Shown here: in pieces, positions 25,685 to 34,663 of the stretch
Numbering within the stretch: the stretch's first letter is position 1
Layout of the letters: the number at the start of each line of letters is the position of its first letter
Origin: Nostoc sphaeroides
Lineage (GTDB): Bacteria; Cyanobacteriota; Cyanobacteriia; Cyanobacteriales; Nostocaceae
Assembly: GCF_003443655.1 (NCBI RefSeq)
Contig: NZ_CP031941.1
Span: 2,351,501-2,415,500 of the forward strand
Direction of reading: 5' to 3'
DNA length: 64,000 nucleotides
Translations under genes and position numbers: made by a program
The notes under the pieces: model-generated
Told to the model about the DNA's origin: nothing
Seen by the model: only the letters and a program-made list of their open reading frames with translations
The model's database searches: none

Positions 25685-27445
25685 TTAACGCCATCCTAAA
25701 AACCGCAATCCTGGGACAATTAGGTAGTAACTCACTCCTAACCAGAAGCTAATAAAGACGCCTACAGAACCAAAAAAAATCAGAGGTAACTGTAACTCTG
25801 ACCAGCCTGGTTGACTTGAGAATTGGAAAATCGGAGGCGCTAACCTCAAAAGAATCAAAACTGCATAGGCGATCGCACTACCAAAGGCAGCAAACACAGC
25901 ATACACTATCTGATGGCTGCGAAGTCCTAAGCTCAAGGTAAGTAGGCAAACTCCCACTAAAATTACTGCCACTAAGCCCTCACCGCTATCTTTGGGTGTG
26001 ATTAATTGCAAAATCAACCAGCCGAAGCCATAGCTAATCATGCCCATCAGCGACGCTACTAAAAAGCGTCGCTGTTGACCAAAACACCCGGATACTGTCA
26101 GTCCCCAAGCGGTTCCCCAGCCTGCGGCGACGAATACCAAAATATCTGCCCCAAAGACGGGTTGAGTATTTGGCATTAATTGGTTTTGCTGATTCCAGAT
26201 AAATTCCACAACCTGACGACCCAAGCTGGTGTGATATGCCAAAATAAAACCTGCGATCGCACCAAAACAAGCGCCAACATAAGCCAGAATCATCGCCCAA
26301 ATCGTCGCCAAACAAGCTTGCAAAATTTTGATGATTGTCTGAGCAATAAAAATAACGGTTTTGGTTACAGCTTGGCTAAAGTTAGCTAAAACTTGTTCAA
26401 TCGCTTGTATTAGCTGTGTAAATCTTTGGGAAACTTGCGTTGAGACTTGCTTAAGGTTATCTCGCAGTTGGGCAAATAATCCTGGTGGCGGTAATGGTTG
26501 AGAAATTTTCGCCAAACGTTTTTGAATTATAGCTGCATTCGCTGGACGCGATCGCACATCTTCCTGCACCATCTCATCCAGCAAATCTGCCAATTGGGGG
26601 TTGACATTTACCGTAGTTCGCCACCGCAATTTACCCGTTTGCTGATCTTCCAATTCTAGCGGGTACTTGCCTGTTAATAGTTCAATCATCGTTCGACCAA
26701 GGGCATAAAAATCAGCATTTGGCCCAACAATCCCGCCAGTCACCTGTTCTGGTGGACTGTAGCCAGAAGAAAATAATCGGGTGGAACTAGACTGAGAACG
26801 CAGCTTAGAGGCGCTAAATTGTTTTGCCCCGCCAAAATCAATTAGTACTAAGCGATCGCCCCCTGTTTGCCCTTGTGGCGGGGTTAAAGATGGCGAAGAA
26901 GTGCCCAGCATTAAATTAGAAGGTTTGATATCCCGGTGAAGAATCTGACGTTTATGTAATTCTTGTAAAATCTGTACAGCTTGAGCAAACCAATTTAAAA
27001 CCAAATCCTCTGGACACCCTTGGGGAAACTTTTTTAATATCTCCTCTAAAGTTTGCCCATTGATTTTTTCCATTACCAGACAAGGCAATTGGTGCGGTTT
27101 GGGGTTAAACAGTTGTACCTGAAAATACCCTTCGGTATCGACTCTGGGGACACCTGGATGGTGCAAATTAGATAAAACCGCCGCTTCTTGGGTAAATAAC
27201 TCCAGTGCCTTTGGTGAATCTTCTACCAACACCTTCAGCACTTTCTCTGTTTGAGTTTTTTCATCCCAAACCGTGTAAATTTGAGCAAATCCTCCCGACC
27301 CCAAAGCCTGAAGTGGAACATAGCGGTCTAACAGTTCTAGCGGTGCGCCACAACTGTTGCAAAATTTGTTTCCCCAAGGCTGAGGATAAGGACGTTGACA
27401 ATCAGGATTTATACAGTGAACCGCCCTCTGAGTGATGTGAGACAC
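25685..27445 (-). CDS. Serine/threonine protein kinase with zinc ribbon and membrane domain
   Basis: A 586-aa Hanks-type kinase. An N-terminal zinc ribbon (CINPDCQRPYP ... FCNSCG) is followed by the kinase domain: glycine loop LGSGGFAQIY, VAIK-type lysine in EKVLKVL, catalytic loop LHRDIKPSNLM, and DFGGAK. A putative cytosolic linker leads to six or so hydrophobic segments (about 375-580). This architecture is common in filamentous cyanobacteria; its target is unknown. The start is GTG at 27445. The stop is 20 bp from element E5. In the catalytic region the key Lys, Asp and Asn are all present, so an active enzyme is expected. Confidence 0.88.
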   Translation of the reverse strand: MSHITQRAVHCINPDCQRPYPQPWGNKFCNSCGAPLELLDRYVPLQALGSGGFAQIYTVWDEKTQTEKVLKVLVEDSPKALELFTQEAAVLSNLHHPGVPRVDTEGYFQVQLFNPKPHQLPCLVMEKINGQTLEEILKKFPQGCPEDLVLNWFAQAVQILQELHKRQILHRDIKPSNLMLGTSSPSLTPPQGQTGGDRLVLIDFGGAKQFSASKLRSQSSSTRLFSSGYSPPEQVTGGIVGPNADFYALGRTMIELLTGKYPLELEDQQTGKLRWRTTVNVNPQLADLLDEMVQEDVRSRPANAAIIQKRLAKISQPLPPPGLFAQLRDNLKQVSTQVSQRFTQLIQAIEQVLANFSQAVTKTVIFIAQTIIKILQACLATIWAMILAYVGACFGAIAGFILAYHTSLGRQVVEFIWNQQNQLMPNTQPVFGADILVFVAAGWGTAWGLTVSGCFGQQRRFLVASLMGMISYGFGWLILQLITPKDSGEGLVAVILVGVCLLTLSLGLRSHQIVYAVFAAFGSAIAYAVLILLRLAPPIFQFSSQPGWSELQLPLIFFGSVGVFISFWLGVSYYLIVPGLRFLGWR

Positions 27446-27518
27446 AACCGCTACAATACAAAGGCTGACTTGATTTTAGCGTTTCTTTAGGTTTCCTGAT
27501 TTTAAAATAGCCAAAAGG

Positions 27519-27547
27519 AAAACCCTCATAGATTTTATGAGGGTTTT
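27519..27547 (-). terminator. Terminator after rpsU
   Basis: A 12-bp perfect stem AAAACCCTCATA / TATGAGGGTTTT with a 5-nt loop, followed on the minus strand by TTTTCCTTTT. It lies 20 bp beyond the rpsU stop. Confidence 0.85.
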
Positions 27548-27567
27548 CGTTATATCTATGTCAGCCC

Positions 27568-27756
27568 TTAGTTACGAAAGCTTCTCTTGCTTTGTCTGTG
27601 CTTGGCAACTTCTTTGCGCTTGCGTTTTTCTAGAGGGGTTTCAAAATGACGATGCTTTCTCATATCTGGAAAAATTCCAGCCTTGGAAACTTCTCGCTTA
27701 AATCGCCGTAAGGCTGATTCAATGTGTTCATTGTCACCTACAATTACTTGGGTCAT
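27568..27756 (-). CDS. rpsU: Small ribosomal subunit protein bS21
   Basis: A 62-aa basic protein: [59 protein letters not shown]. It is the classic S21 pattern with the R-F-KREV and KHRHFETP motifs. AGGAGA precedes the ATG. It is 116 bp downstream of an RNA-binding protein gene on the same strand; the rbp-rpsU pair is known in Anabaena as cold-regulated. A hairpin plus T-tract between them (27811-27836) could attenuate read-through into rpsU. Confidence 0.95.
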   Translation of the reverse strand: MTQVIVGDNEHIESALRRFKREVSKAGIFPDMRKHRHFETPLEKRKRKEVAKHRQSKRSFRN

Positions 27757-27810
27757 TATTTCTCCTAACTAAGTTGACTTCATCAATGGCTATGGAAGCA
27801 CTAACATTAC

Positions 27811-27836
27811 AAAAAAAAGACAGACTCCTTGTCTGA
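27811..27836 (-). terminator. Hairpin/T8 attenuator between rbp and rpsU
   Basis: On the minus strand, CAGAC-AAGGA-GTCTG is followed directly by eight T residues (GTCTTTTTTTT). The stem is short (5 bp, extendable with a mismatch), so partial termination fits better than full termination. Confidence 0.55.
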
Positions 27837-27872
27837 CCTTAAGACTCTAGGTAAGTTTTTTTGTTTCCAACG

Positions 27873-28196
27873 TTAGTAGCGGTTGCGTCCACCGCCGCCA
27901 CCACCGCCGTATCCTCCTCTACCACCACCGAAGGAACCTCTGTCACCTCTATCTTCTTTGGGTTTAGCCTTGTTCACTTTCAGGTCACGACCCATCCACT
28001 CAGCACCATCGAGAGCTTCTATGGCAGCTGCTTCTTCAGCTTCGGTTCCCATTTCCACAAAAGCAAAGCCGCGTGGACGACCTGTTTCACGGTCAGTAGG
28101 TACTTGAACCCGTTTTACAGTACCATATTCTGCAAAAATACCACTTAAATCTTCTTGTGTAACGTCATACGAGAGGTTACCTACATAAATTGACAT
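27873..28196 (-). CDS. Glycine-rich RNA-binding protein (RRM)
   Basis: A 107-aa RRM protein of the cyanobacterial Rbp family. RNP2 is IYVGNL (3-8), RNP1 is RGFAFVEM (about 43-50), and the C-terminus is glycine/arginine-rich ([20 protein letters not shown]). Such proteins bind U-rich RNA; glycine-rich members are typically cold-induced. The ATG follows GGAGAG. An AT-rich leader of at least 100 bases (28197-28313) with short stems precedes it, a plausible cold-responsive 5' UTR. I leave the specific letter (RbpA/B/C) open. Confidence 0.92.
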   Translation of the reverse strand: MSIYVGNLSYDVTQEDLSGIFAEYGTVKRVQVPTDRETGRPRGFAFVEMGTEAEEAAAIEALDGAEWMGRDLKVNKAKPKEDRGDRGSFGGGRGGYGGGGGGGRNRY

Positions 28197-28751
28197 CGAT
28201 TCTCTCCAAAATCATCACTGTGTAGAGATTTTAATTTCTCTGAGTAGTCTGTAAATACTAAAAGGAAAAAGCCTTTCAATACTAAAACCAAAGACATCAC
28301 CAAATTAACTCTCCTAATCTAGGATGACATACGAGCCAACTCTCTGCATCCAGTAGATCGTTAACAGATAATTAACTAAGTGATGCGATCGCACCAACGC
28401 GATCGCCTGCCCCCACCTACCATAAGTACAGCCCACCGCAAAAAAGGGTTGGAAATGGAAGAAGATAAATCCTGTAGGGTGATCAAGGAAATCAGACATG
28501 CAGGGGCGCATCTTTAATATCCGAATTGAACGTTTGACTGTATTAACCAAAAGTATTACTCCCAAATTTTAATATGAAAGGCAAAGTCAGGCAACAAATA
28601 AAGGGTATGGCAATCCTAATTTGAGTTATAAAAATTATCTAACCGCTTTCTGGTGCGTCGCTTTCAGGGCAGGGGAGCAGGGATCTCTTAGCTGGGAGAG
28701 AAAAAGTGGTTTTGATTCCAAAAATTGGATAATTTATTTTTTGGCGTTCCC

Positions 28752-30407
28752 TCAATACATGTTGGCTATATCAAGTTGCTTATTATCACCTTTCCAAGCT
28801 GTTTCCAATTCGGCTTTGACAAGTTGAGCAGCCTTATCTTTGCCCAGTGCTTGCAAACTTGCCTGCAAACCAAATAGAGAACGCCCATTATGGGGATATT
28901 TTTCTAGATCAGCACGAAAGACTTTTTCAGCCTGTGCATAGTCACCTTTAGCCAAAAGCACAGCACCCAAAGATTCCCGCGTCGGAAAGTACCAGTCTGG
29001 TGGTTCCACGTAATCAAGGGTATCTTCTACTGCCACCGCTTTTTTTAGCAATAAAATGGCAGATTCATAATCATGCTTTTGTCTAGCAATTTTGGCATCT
29101 AGAACTTTAGAGGCAATGTCTAAAATACGACTGGCGGGACTGAATCCAATAGTTGCTTCGCTAGAAATTTCTTGTTTGGCGGTAAGTAATGCCCGACTTT
29201 CACTTGCTGCATCTTCAAGTTTGCCTGTGGCTGCTTCCGCCATACCGCGAGCAAAATGCCAAAGTGCTGTGGTAGTAGGCAATTTAGCATCGGGGACGGG
29301 AGTTTTTAAGATGGCATCCCAATCACTAAAGCGTGTTTGAATCAGCATTTTGCTGCCCAGGAATCCCTCAAGCATTGGTGCATACGGGTCAATTGCAGTA
29401 GCATTTGCGACTAACGTCTCTGCGGATTGGAGAGCATCTTTATATTTTCCTGCCATGCTACTGGCCACCATGAGAAAATGTATGTTGTGGTTGTAGTACA
29501 TCATGGCGTAAGTGCCCTGGACTTGATATTTTTTGATGTAAATATCATCTTGAGCGATCGCCTGCTTATTTGCTTGCATTGCCCCTTCATAATCTCCTAC
29601 ACGAAAATAAATATGACTTGGCATGTGTACCAAGTGTCCGGCTGTTGGTGCTAGGGTTCCCAGTCGTTTGGCACTCACAAGGGCCCGTTCTGGAGCAGGT
29701 GAGGCTTCCACTGCATGAATATAGTAATGATTAGCTCCGGTATGATTTGGGTTACGTTTGAGAACTGATTCTAAAATAGCCACAATTTCTTCTGTATCTG
29801 GCTGTGGCTTGCCATCTTTAGTCCAGTGCTGCCAAGGATGCAGATCCATCAAGCTTTCAGCGTAAAGCGTCGCCGCATCCAAATCATCTGGATAGCGTTT
29901 GACTAGGGTTGCCATTGCTTTTGCGTAGTCTGCCGCTAATTGATACAAGTCTGCATCGACATCTTGAGAGTAACGTTTTGCTAAGGCGCTAATGTAGTCT
30001 CGTTCTTCGGCAGATGCTTGGGTGGAAAGTGCTAAAGCTTGCTGTACTGCTTGGTAAGCAGCTAATTCTCGGTTGGGGTCGATTGCTAAGTTAATATTAG
30101 GGCCTAGAGCTAGAGCAATACCCCAATATGCGATCGCCAAATGTGGATCGAGTTTGGCAGCGTATTGAAAAGAACGCACCGCCTCATCATGATTGAAAGC
30201 GTAAATCAAATTTAATCCCTGATCGAAAAACTCTTGCGCTTGGGGATTAGAAGTGGAAACTGGATGGTGGATTGTCCCAACTCCAGATATTAAACTATAG
30301 GGCTGTCTTGCTTGAGCGTAGACGTAAAGCGGCTTTTCGTCAGCGATCGCTGCACTAGGAGCGATTAAAGAGAGTATAAGCACCCAAATTAGAAATAAGT
30401 ACTTCAT
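28752..30407 (-). CDS. Exported TPR-repeat protein
   Basis: A 551-aa protein with a cleavable signal peptide (LFLIWVLILSLIAPSAAIAD) and multiple TPR helices. Examples are AQEFFDQGLNLIYAFNHDEA, RSFQYAAKLDPHLAIAYWGI, and C-terminal KGDYAQAEKVFRADLEKYPH then GRSLFGLQASLQALGK. A conserved middle segment (HTGANHYYIHAVEASPAPER, HLVHMPSHIYFRVGDYEGA) marks a widespread bacterial family with no fixed function that I know. It is probably periplasmic. It is monocistronic, with ordinary base use. The flank 28197-28751 holds a weak 83-codon frame that I do not support. Confidence 0.78.
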   Translation of the reverse strand: MKYLFLIWVLILSLIAPSAAIADEKPLYVYAQARQPYSLISGVGTIHHPVSTSNPQAQEFFDQGLNLIYAFNHDEAVRSFQYAAKLDPHLAIAYWGIALALGPNINLAIDPNRELAAYQAVQQALALSTQASAEERDYISALAKRYSQDVDADLYQLAADYAKAMATLVKRYPDDLDAATLYAESLMDLHPWQHWTKDGKPQPDTEEIVAILESVLKRNPNHTGANHYYIHAVEASPAPERALVSAKRLGTLAPTAGHLVHMPSHIYFRVGDYEGAMQANKQAIAQDDIYIKKYQVQGTYAMMYYNHNIHFLMVASSMAGKYKDALQSAETLVANATAIDPYAPMLEGFLGSKMLIQTRFSDWDAILKTPVPDAKLPTTTALWHFARGMAEAATGKLEDAASESRALLTAKQEISSEATIGFSPASRILDIASKVLDAKIARQKHDYESAILLLKKAVAVEDTLDYVEPPDWYFPTRESLGAVLLAKGDYAQAEKVFRADLEKYPHNGRSLFGLQASLQALGKDKAAQLVKAELETAWKGDNKQLDIANMY

Positions 30408-30817
30408 TATTCTTTATATTCAATCTCTTTTTTTTATTAATATTTAATTTGCATCCTCCAAAAAATAAATCTCTTGTGGGGTGGGCATCTTGCCCGCCCT
30501 AGTTGTGCAAATTAAATGCGCGACAGCTTAATAAGCCAACTTGTGGGTTATCAGCATCACTATCTACCTGAAGTTATAAATTATTTTGTCTCAAGATAGA
30601 ATAATATAATGATACCTTTCCCTCTTTTGGATATTAATTAAATTCTCCAGATGAATTTAACCTCTAAATAATTATGTACAACGGACACAAATATTCTTTA
30701 TAAAAACATCGCCAGATAGAAGAATTAAAGCTTGTCTAAAAGTAATCTATAAATATTGCAGCGCTTTTCGAGCAAGCAACAAAAAACTAATCGACAATTA
30801 TCTTAGGAACAAAGAAT
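30408..30817. other. AT-rich intergenic region upstream of csbD-like gene
   Basis: A GGGTGGGCATCTTGCCCGCCC hairpin repeat sits near 30480. The remainder is AT-rich leader of the CsbD-like gene. No gene seen. Confidence 0.5.
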
Positions 30818-31000
30818 ATGAGTATCGAAGATAGAGCAAAAGCTTTTGCTAAAAACGTCGAAGGTAAAGTCCAAGAGGCGGTTGGTGAAGTAACCGGCGA
30901 TCCTAAAGATAAGGCTGAAGGTAAAGCTAAACAAGCTGAATCACAAGTCCGCCACACTGCTGAGAATATCAAAGATGAAGTTAAAAAGACTTTAGAATAG
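30818..31000 (+). CDS. CsbD-like stress protein
   Basis: A 60-aa highly charged protein with the CsbD signature: EDRAKAFAKNVEGKVQEAVG, EVTGDPKDKAEGKAKQAES, QVRHTAENIKDEVKK. The family is induced by general stress in many bacteria, with no biochemical role known. The start ATG follows an AT-rich leader with AGGAAC 9 bp upstream. Single gene. Confidence 0.88.
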   Translation: MSIEDRAKAFAKNVEGKVQEAVGEVTGDPKDKAEGKAKQAESQVRHTAENIKDEVKKTLE

Positions 31001-31080
31001 TACAGGCGGAAGTTTCCCTACCTTTAATAAGGTACTCAAGTAGGGGGAATTCATGAATTGCCCCTACTGATCTGGTTAAA

Positions 31081-31304
31081 ACAATTCGCAATTCGCAATT
31101 CGCAATTCGCAATTACGTTTTGTGACGGGGATTTATACCCCGACACAAAACGCGCTGCCTGTAGAGGCAGGGGACTTAAACCCCCAAAGTTCGTTAATTG
31201 AGATAGTAGCTGAATTTAGCGATACTGTACTAGATGAAACTTTATTTATAGCGAAAATATTTTCTCAAGCTATCATTGATTTTTTCAAAAGTGCTAATTC
31301 ATGA
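31081..31304. repeat. CAATTCGCAATTCG repeat cluster and possible gene remnant
   Basis: 31081-31190 is a dispersed repeat (tandem AATTCGC units, GTTTTGTGACGGGGATTTA, GGCAGGGGACTTAAACCCCC) that recurs near 33300 and 62160-62290. The following open stretch EIVAEFSDTVLDETLFIAKI then FSQAIIDFFKSANS ends at 31304 with no start codon of its own. It may be the tail of a lost gene. Confidence 0.4.
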
Positions 31305-31318
31305 TTAATCTTATATTT

Positions 31319-31455
31319 CAATACGCTTGGGTTAGAGCCAAAAACCTTAAACTGCGTAGGTTGGGTTGAGGAACGAAACCCAACATTTATCAGAATTTGT
31401 TGGGTAACACTAAAGTTCAACCCAACCTACGATTATCCTTAACTGAACTGTATTG
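31319..31455. mobile_element. Non-autonomous element E6 (core B, 137 bp)
   Basis: The ends are CAATACGCTTGGGTTAGAGC and CCTTAACTGAACTGTATTG. Perfect 10-bp target duplication TCTTATATTT at 31309-31318 and 31456-31465. It is identical over all 137 bases to the reverse complement of the copy at 47812. Confidence 0.93.
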
Positions 31456-31504
31456 TCTTATATTTACCTGAAACAGAATTCATGCTGAATTCTGTTTCGA
31501 TAAG

Positions 31505-31815
31505 TATTGACACTCTCCGCTCTAAAGAGACGGAGATTCTTAAGACTTTTCAGCCTTAATATCCTGTTTGCACAGGTTCCCAGGCTCACCACGTTTGCAC
31601 ACAAGGTGCGTAGTGATATCTCCTCAAGAATGTTTTGGGCGTAGACTTTCCCCCAGTCCGGGGGTAGGTTTTTAAATCTTGTACTGATCAACAATATTTT
31701 ACCATGATCGTCAACAAAATGACTTAAGCCTAAAGGCTTCTGACTTCCTTTCAAAACGCAGCCTGAAGTACGAACCTCGGACACTTGCGTGTCCTGCTTC
31801 TCACGGGTTTTCAGC
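31505..31815 (-). other. Probable IS200/IS605-family relic (right end)
   Basis: The hairpin TTGACACTCTCCGCTC / GACGGAGATTCTTAAG at about 31505-31542 resembles the right-end palindrome seen beside the TnpB relic at 20648. The upstream 270 bp contain stems such as CCCCCAGTCCGGGGG and GTGTCC...GGACAC, and an open frame with no recognisable protein. I read it as a decayed transposon end or its non-coding RNA region, with modest confidence. Confidence 0.4.
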
Positions 31816-31831
31816 ATTTCCCTTATAATTT

Positions 31832-32926
31832 TTAGTTTTCGCCAGCTACAGGTAGACGAATCGTGAATGTACTGCCCTTCCCTGGTTCAGATGTCACATC
31901 GATTGTGCCTTGATGTGCTTCAATAATGTAGCGAGATAGATATAGTCCCAAACCACTACCAGAGCGTTGGTGTTTCCCTTGGCGAAATCGCTCGAATAAT
32001 ATTGCCTGGTCTTGTTTAGAAATTCCTGGCCCTGTATCTTGGATATCAATAGTCACAGCTACCGGAGTAGAATAGCAGTGAATATCTACAGAACCTTTGT
32101 CTGTAAATTTGATGGCATTGCCGATAATATTTGTCAAAACTCGCCGCAGTTCGACGCGATCGCCCATGACAGTACTTGCAGTTTCATCTCGATCAATATT
32201 TACAGCTAATCCTTTTTCTTCAGCTAAGGGAGTTAATTCTAGAGAAACTTCACTAACTAATTCCTGAATATTGCAGGGAGAAATTTTTAAGGTTTTACAG
32301 CCCGCTTCGTGACGATAAACTTCTAGCAAGGTATTTACCATTTCCAGCAGGTCTTGATTACTGCCAATCATGGTATCAATTATTTCTTGCAATTGTGGCG
32401 AAACATCGCAAAACCTGCCTTCCAGCAATAATTTTAATACGCGGTTAGAGGCTACTAGTGGGATGCGTAAATCGTGAGTAAAACGGGAGACAAAATCTGC
32501 CCGCAGGTTAGCCATCTGATCTCGTTCGTCGATACTATGCTTCAGGCGCAGGAGCGATCGCACTCGTGCATGAAGTTCATCAGGATCGAATGGTTTACGA
32601 ATAAAGTCATCTGCACCAGCATCGAGTCCTTCCACAACGCTAGACGCATAGTGAGCCGTGAGCAGCAAAATGGGGATAAATGGCAACGCCGGATTCCGCC
32701 GGATGCGTCGAGTAAATTCATACCCATCTATCTCCGGCATCATCACATCTAAGAGAATTAAGTCTGGCGGCGACTCCTCAACCATAGCCAGAGCAATTTT
32801 GCTATCTTCGACTAAGCTAATTTCATAGCCCTCATCTTCTAAGACAGCTTCTAAGACCAGTAAATTATCAAAAATATCATCTACAACCAGAATTTTATCT
32901 TTTTTGACAGTTTTAGTTAAAGACAT
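31832..32926 (-). CDS. Response regulator-histidine kinase hybrid
   Basis: A 364-aa protein with a receiver domain first (about 10-127: VVDDIFDN, phospho-acceptor Asp in LLDVMMPEIDG, conserved KPFDPDEL), then HisKA (FTHDLRIPL), then HATPase (NIIGNAIKF, DTGPGISKQDQ, GSGLGLYLS). The REC-first order is typical of cyanobacterial kinases that relay a signal received from another kinase. It is soluble. It faces away from the NarL-type regulator gene 815 bp upstream; a partnership is plausible but unproven. The HisKA motif is HDLR rather than HELR. Confidence 0.88.
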   Translation of the reverse strand: MSLTKTVKKDKILVVDDIFDNLLVLEAVLEDEGYEISLVEDSKIALAMVEESPPDLILLDVMMPEIDGYEFTRRIRRNPALPFIPILLLTAHYASSVVEGLDAGADDFIRKPFDPDELHARVRSLLRLKHSIDERDQMANLRADFVSRFTHDLRIPLVASNRVLKLLLEGRFCDVSPQLQEIIDTMIGSNQDLLEMVNTLLEVYRHEAGCKTLKISPCNIQELVSEVSLELTPLAEEKGLAVNIDRDETASTVMGDRVELRRVLTNIIGNAIKFTDKGSVDIHCYSTPVAVTIDIQDTGPGISKQDQAILFERFRQGKHQRSGSGLGLYLSRYIIEAHQGTIDVTSEPGKGSTFTIRLPVAGEN

Positions 32927-33741
32927 GGCTAAATAAAAAAGAAGTGCTTGGCTATCCCTCGCAAATCTAGTAATAGCTTACTTCACCAGCGCTAAGATTA
33001 TTAAGGATTCATATTTTCGTTTAAAGTTTCCTAAATTAAAATCTAACTTTTTTAAGTAATTACACTGAGCCTTTATTTGATAAATGTATTAGCATATTCT
33101 CTTAACAAATATCTTAGCCATCTGATTATCCAAGCAATATCTGTGTCTGGGTCTTAGGATGAGGTAGTTTAGTCCCTTTTATTTAGATCATCGTAGCCAC
33201 TGCAAAAGCAACTCTTTAACAGTTATCAGTTTCAATTCGCTTGGTTTAACAAACTTTAGGGGTTTAAGTTCCCTGCCTAATGACGGCAGCGCGAATTGAA
33301 TGCCTAAATCTAAATCCTCGTCACAAAACGTAATTGCGTTAGCGTAGCGGTAGCGAGTCCGCGAGCGTCATTGCGAATTGCGAATTGGTTTAAGTCCCCC
33401 ACCAATTGGTGTCAGGCGTTGGTGGTGGGTTTAAACCTACGCCGATACGCCTGTTAACTGTTCACCCACTCTTGCTTGCTACCGGATTTTCAATGAAAAA
33501 TTGTTTACCATGAAACATCATCCTGAGATTAATGTATAAAAATATTTTTTGATGAACTTATTATTGTCATATCGAAACTCTTGCTTTAGAAAAACTTCCG
33601 AGATAAGGTTATTTATGTCTAATGGTAGATGAAGTTAAGGGAACAATACCAAATACATTGCTTTTTGTATAAGATCCCGGATAGAAGAACGAGATTATTT
33701 TAATCTGTACTTTAGATAGATAACAGTAAAGTTAAGCAACT
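32927..33741. other. Divergent intergenic region with dispersed repeats
   Basis: 33240-33460 is a mosaic of dispersed repeats: a GTAATTGCG / CGCAATTAC block, GGTAGCGAGTCCGCGAGCGT, and GGTGTCAGGCGTTGGTGG. The 280 bp before the response regulator gene are AT-rich promoter-like DNA. No gene seen. Confidence 0.5.
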
Positions 33742-34461
33742 ATGAATGAAATCAAGATCCTCGTGATTGAAGATCACAACCTGACGAGAATCGGCTTACG
33801 GGCTGCCTTACAAACCCAGCCAGAGTTTAACATTGTTGGTGAAGCAGCAAATGCAGCCGACGGCATCAAGCTTCTGAAAACTCTCAAGCCGGATGTTGCT
33901 ACTATTGACATTGGTTTGCCTGACATGGATGGTATTGAGCTAACACGCACATTTAGGCAATATCAAGCAGAGAATGAAGACTATACCACAAAACTGCTAA
34001 TTTTAACCATGCAGAATAGCGAACAGGCAGTTTTAGCGGCATTTGCAGCAGGTGCAGATTCTTATTGCATGAAGGATATCGAAACTGAGAGACTAGTTGA
34101 GGCTGTGCGAACAACTTATGCAGGTAGCTCATGGATCGATCCAGCGATCGCAGACCTTGTACTACAACAAATACGTCAAGATTTCCCCGATGGCAACAAA
34201 GGCGCATCTGGAAAAAGAGTCTTGATTGAAGGTATTGACCCAGATGTTGAGAAAAGTATAGTCACCTATCCTTTAACTCATAGAGAGATGGATGTTTTAG
34301 AGTTGATTGTCGCCGGGTGTGACAATGCAGAAATTGCTAAAAGGCTCTATTTAACAGTTGGTACTGTAAAAACTCATGTTCGAGGTATTCTCAATAAACT
34401 CTGTGTTGCTGACCGGACACAGGCTGCCGTCCGTGCCTTGCGGGCTGGATTAGTACCGTGA
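33742..34461 (+). CDS. NarL/LuxR-family response regulator
   Basis: A 239-aa regulator. The receiver domain (1-125) has acidic pocket VIEDHN, phospho-acceptor Asp in ATIDIGLPDMDG, and the conserved lysine in CMKDIE. The C-terminal LuxR helix-turn-helix (about 173-235) reads PLTHREMDVLELIVAGCDNA and YLTVGTVKTHVRGIL, followed by DRTQAAVRALRAGLV. This subfamily is well conserved in cyanobacteria. The ATG is preceded by TAAAGTTAAGC with no strong ribosome site. Targets cannot be inferred from the sequence. Confidence 0.9.
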   Translation: MNEIKILVIEDHNLTRIGLRAALQTQPEFNIVGEAANAADGIKLLKTLKPDVATIDIGLPDMDGIELTRTFRQYQAENEDYTTKLLILTMQNSEQAVLAAFAAGADSYCMKDIETERLVEAVRTTYAGSSWIDPAIADLVLQQIRQDFPDGNKGASGKRVLIEGIDPDVEKSIVTYPLTHREMDVLELIVAGCDNAEIAKRLYLTVGTVKTHVRGILNKLCVADRTQAAVRALRAGLVP

Positions 34462-34663
34462 GCAACTAAAAATCTTTCTTCCCCAGTCCCGTTCGGCTAC
34501 GCTCACGGCAAGCCCAGTCGCCATTTTCAAGTCAATTGTCTTTGAGTCAAAGCGGTTAACCCGGACAAATATTTATGGTTAACTGGGACAAATACTTATG
34601 AAGAAATTGTTACAAAGTTTAGTACAATGACATCATCCCAAATAAGTATTTATTCTCATATAC

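Noticed and set aside
28314..28565. 83-codon minus-strand frame upstream of rbp
   Set aside because: No family resemblance, no clear ribosome site, odd composition; the region is better read as leader and spacer DNA.
31122..31304. 60-codon ORF as a complete gene
   Set aside because: Its start lies in a dispersed repeat; only the last 35 or so codons look protein-like, so at most a remnant.
31464..31817. 117-codon minus-strand frame
   Set aside because: It overlaps a hairpin-rich region with an IS605-like end, and the translation resembles no protein I know.
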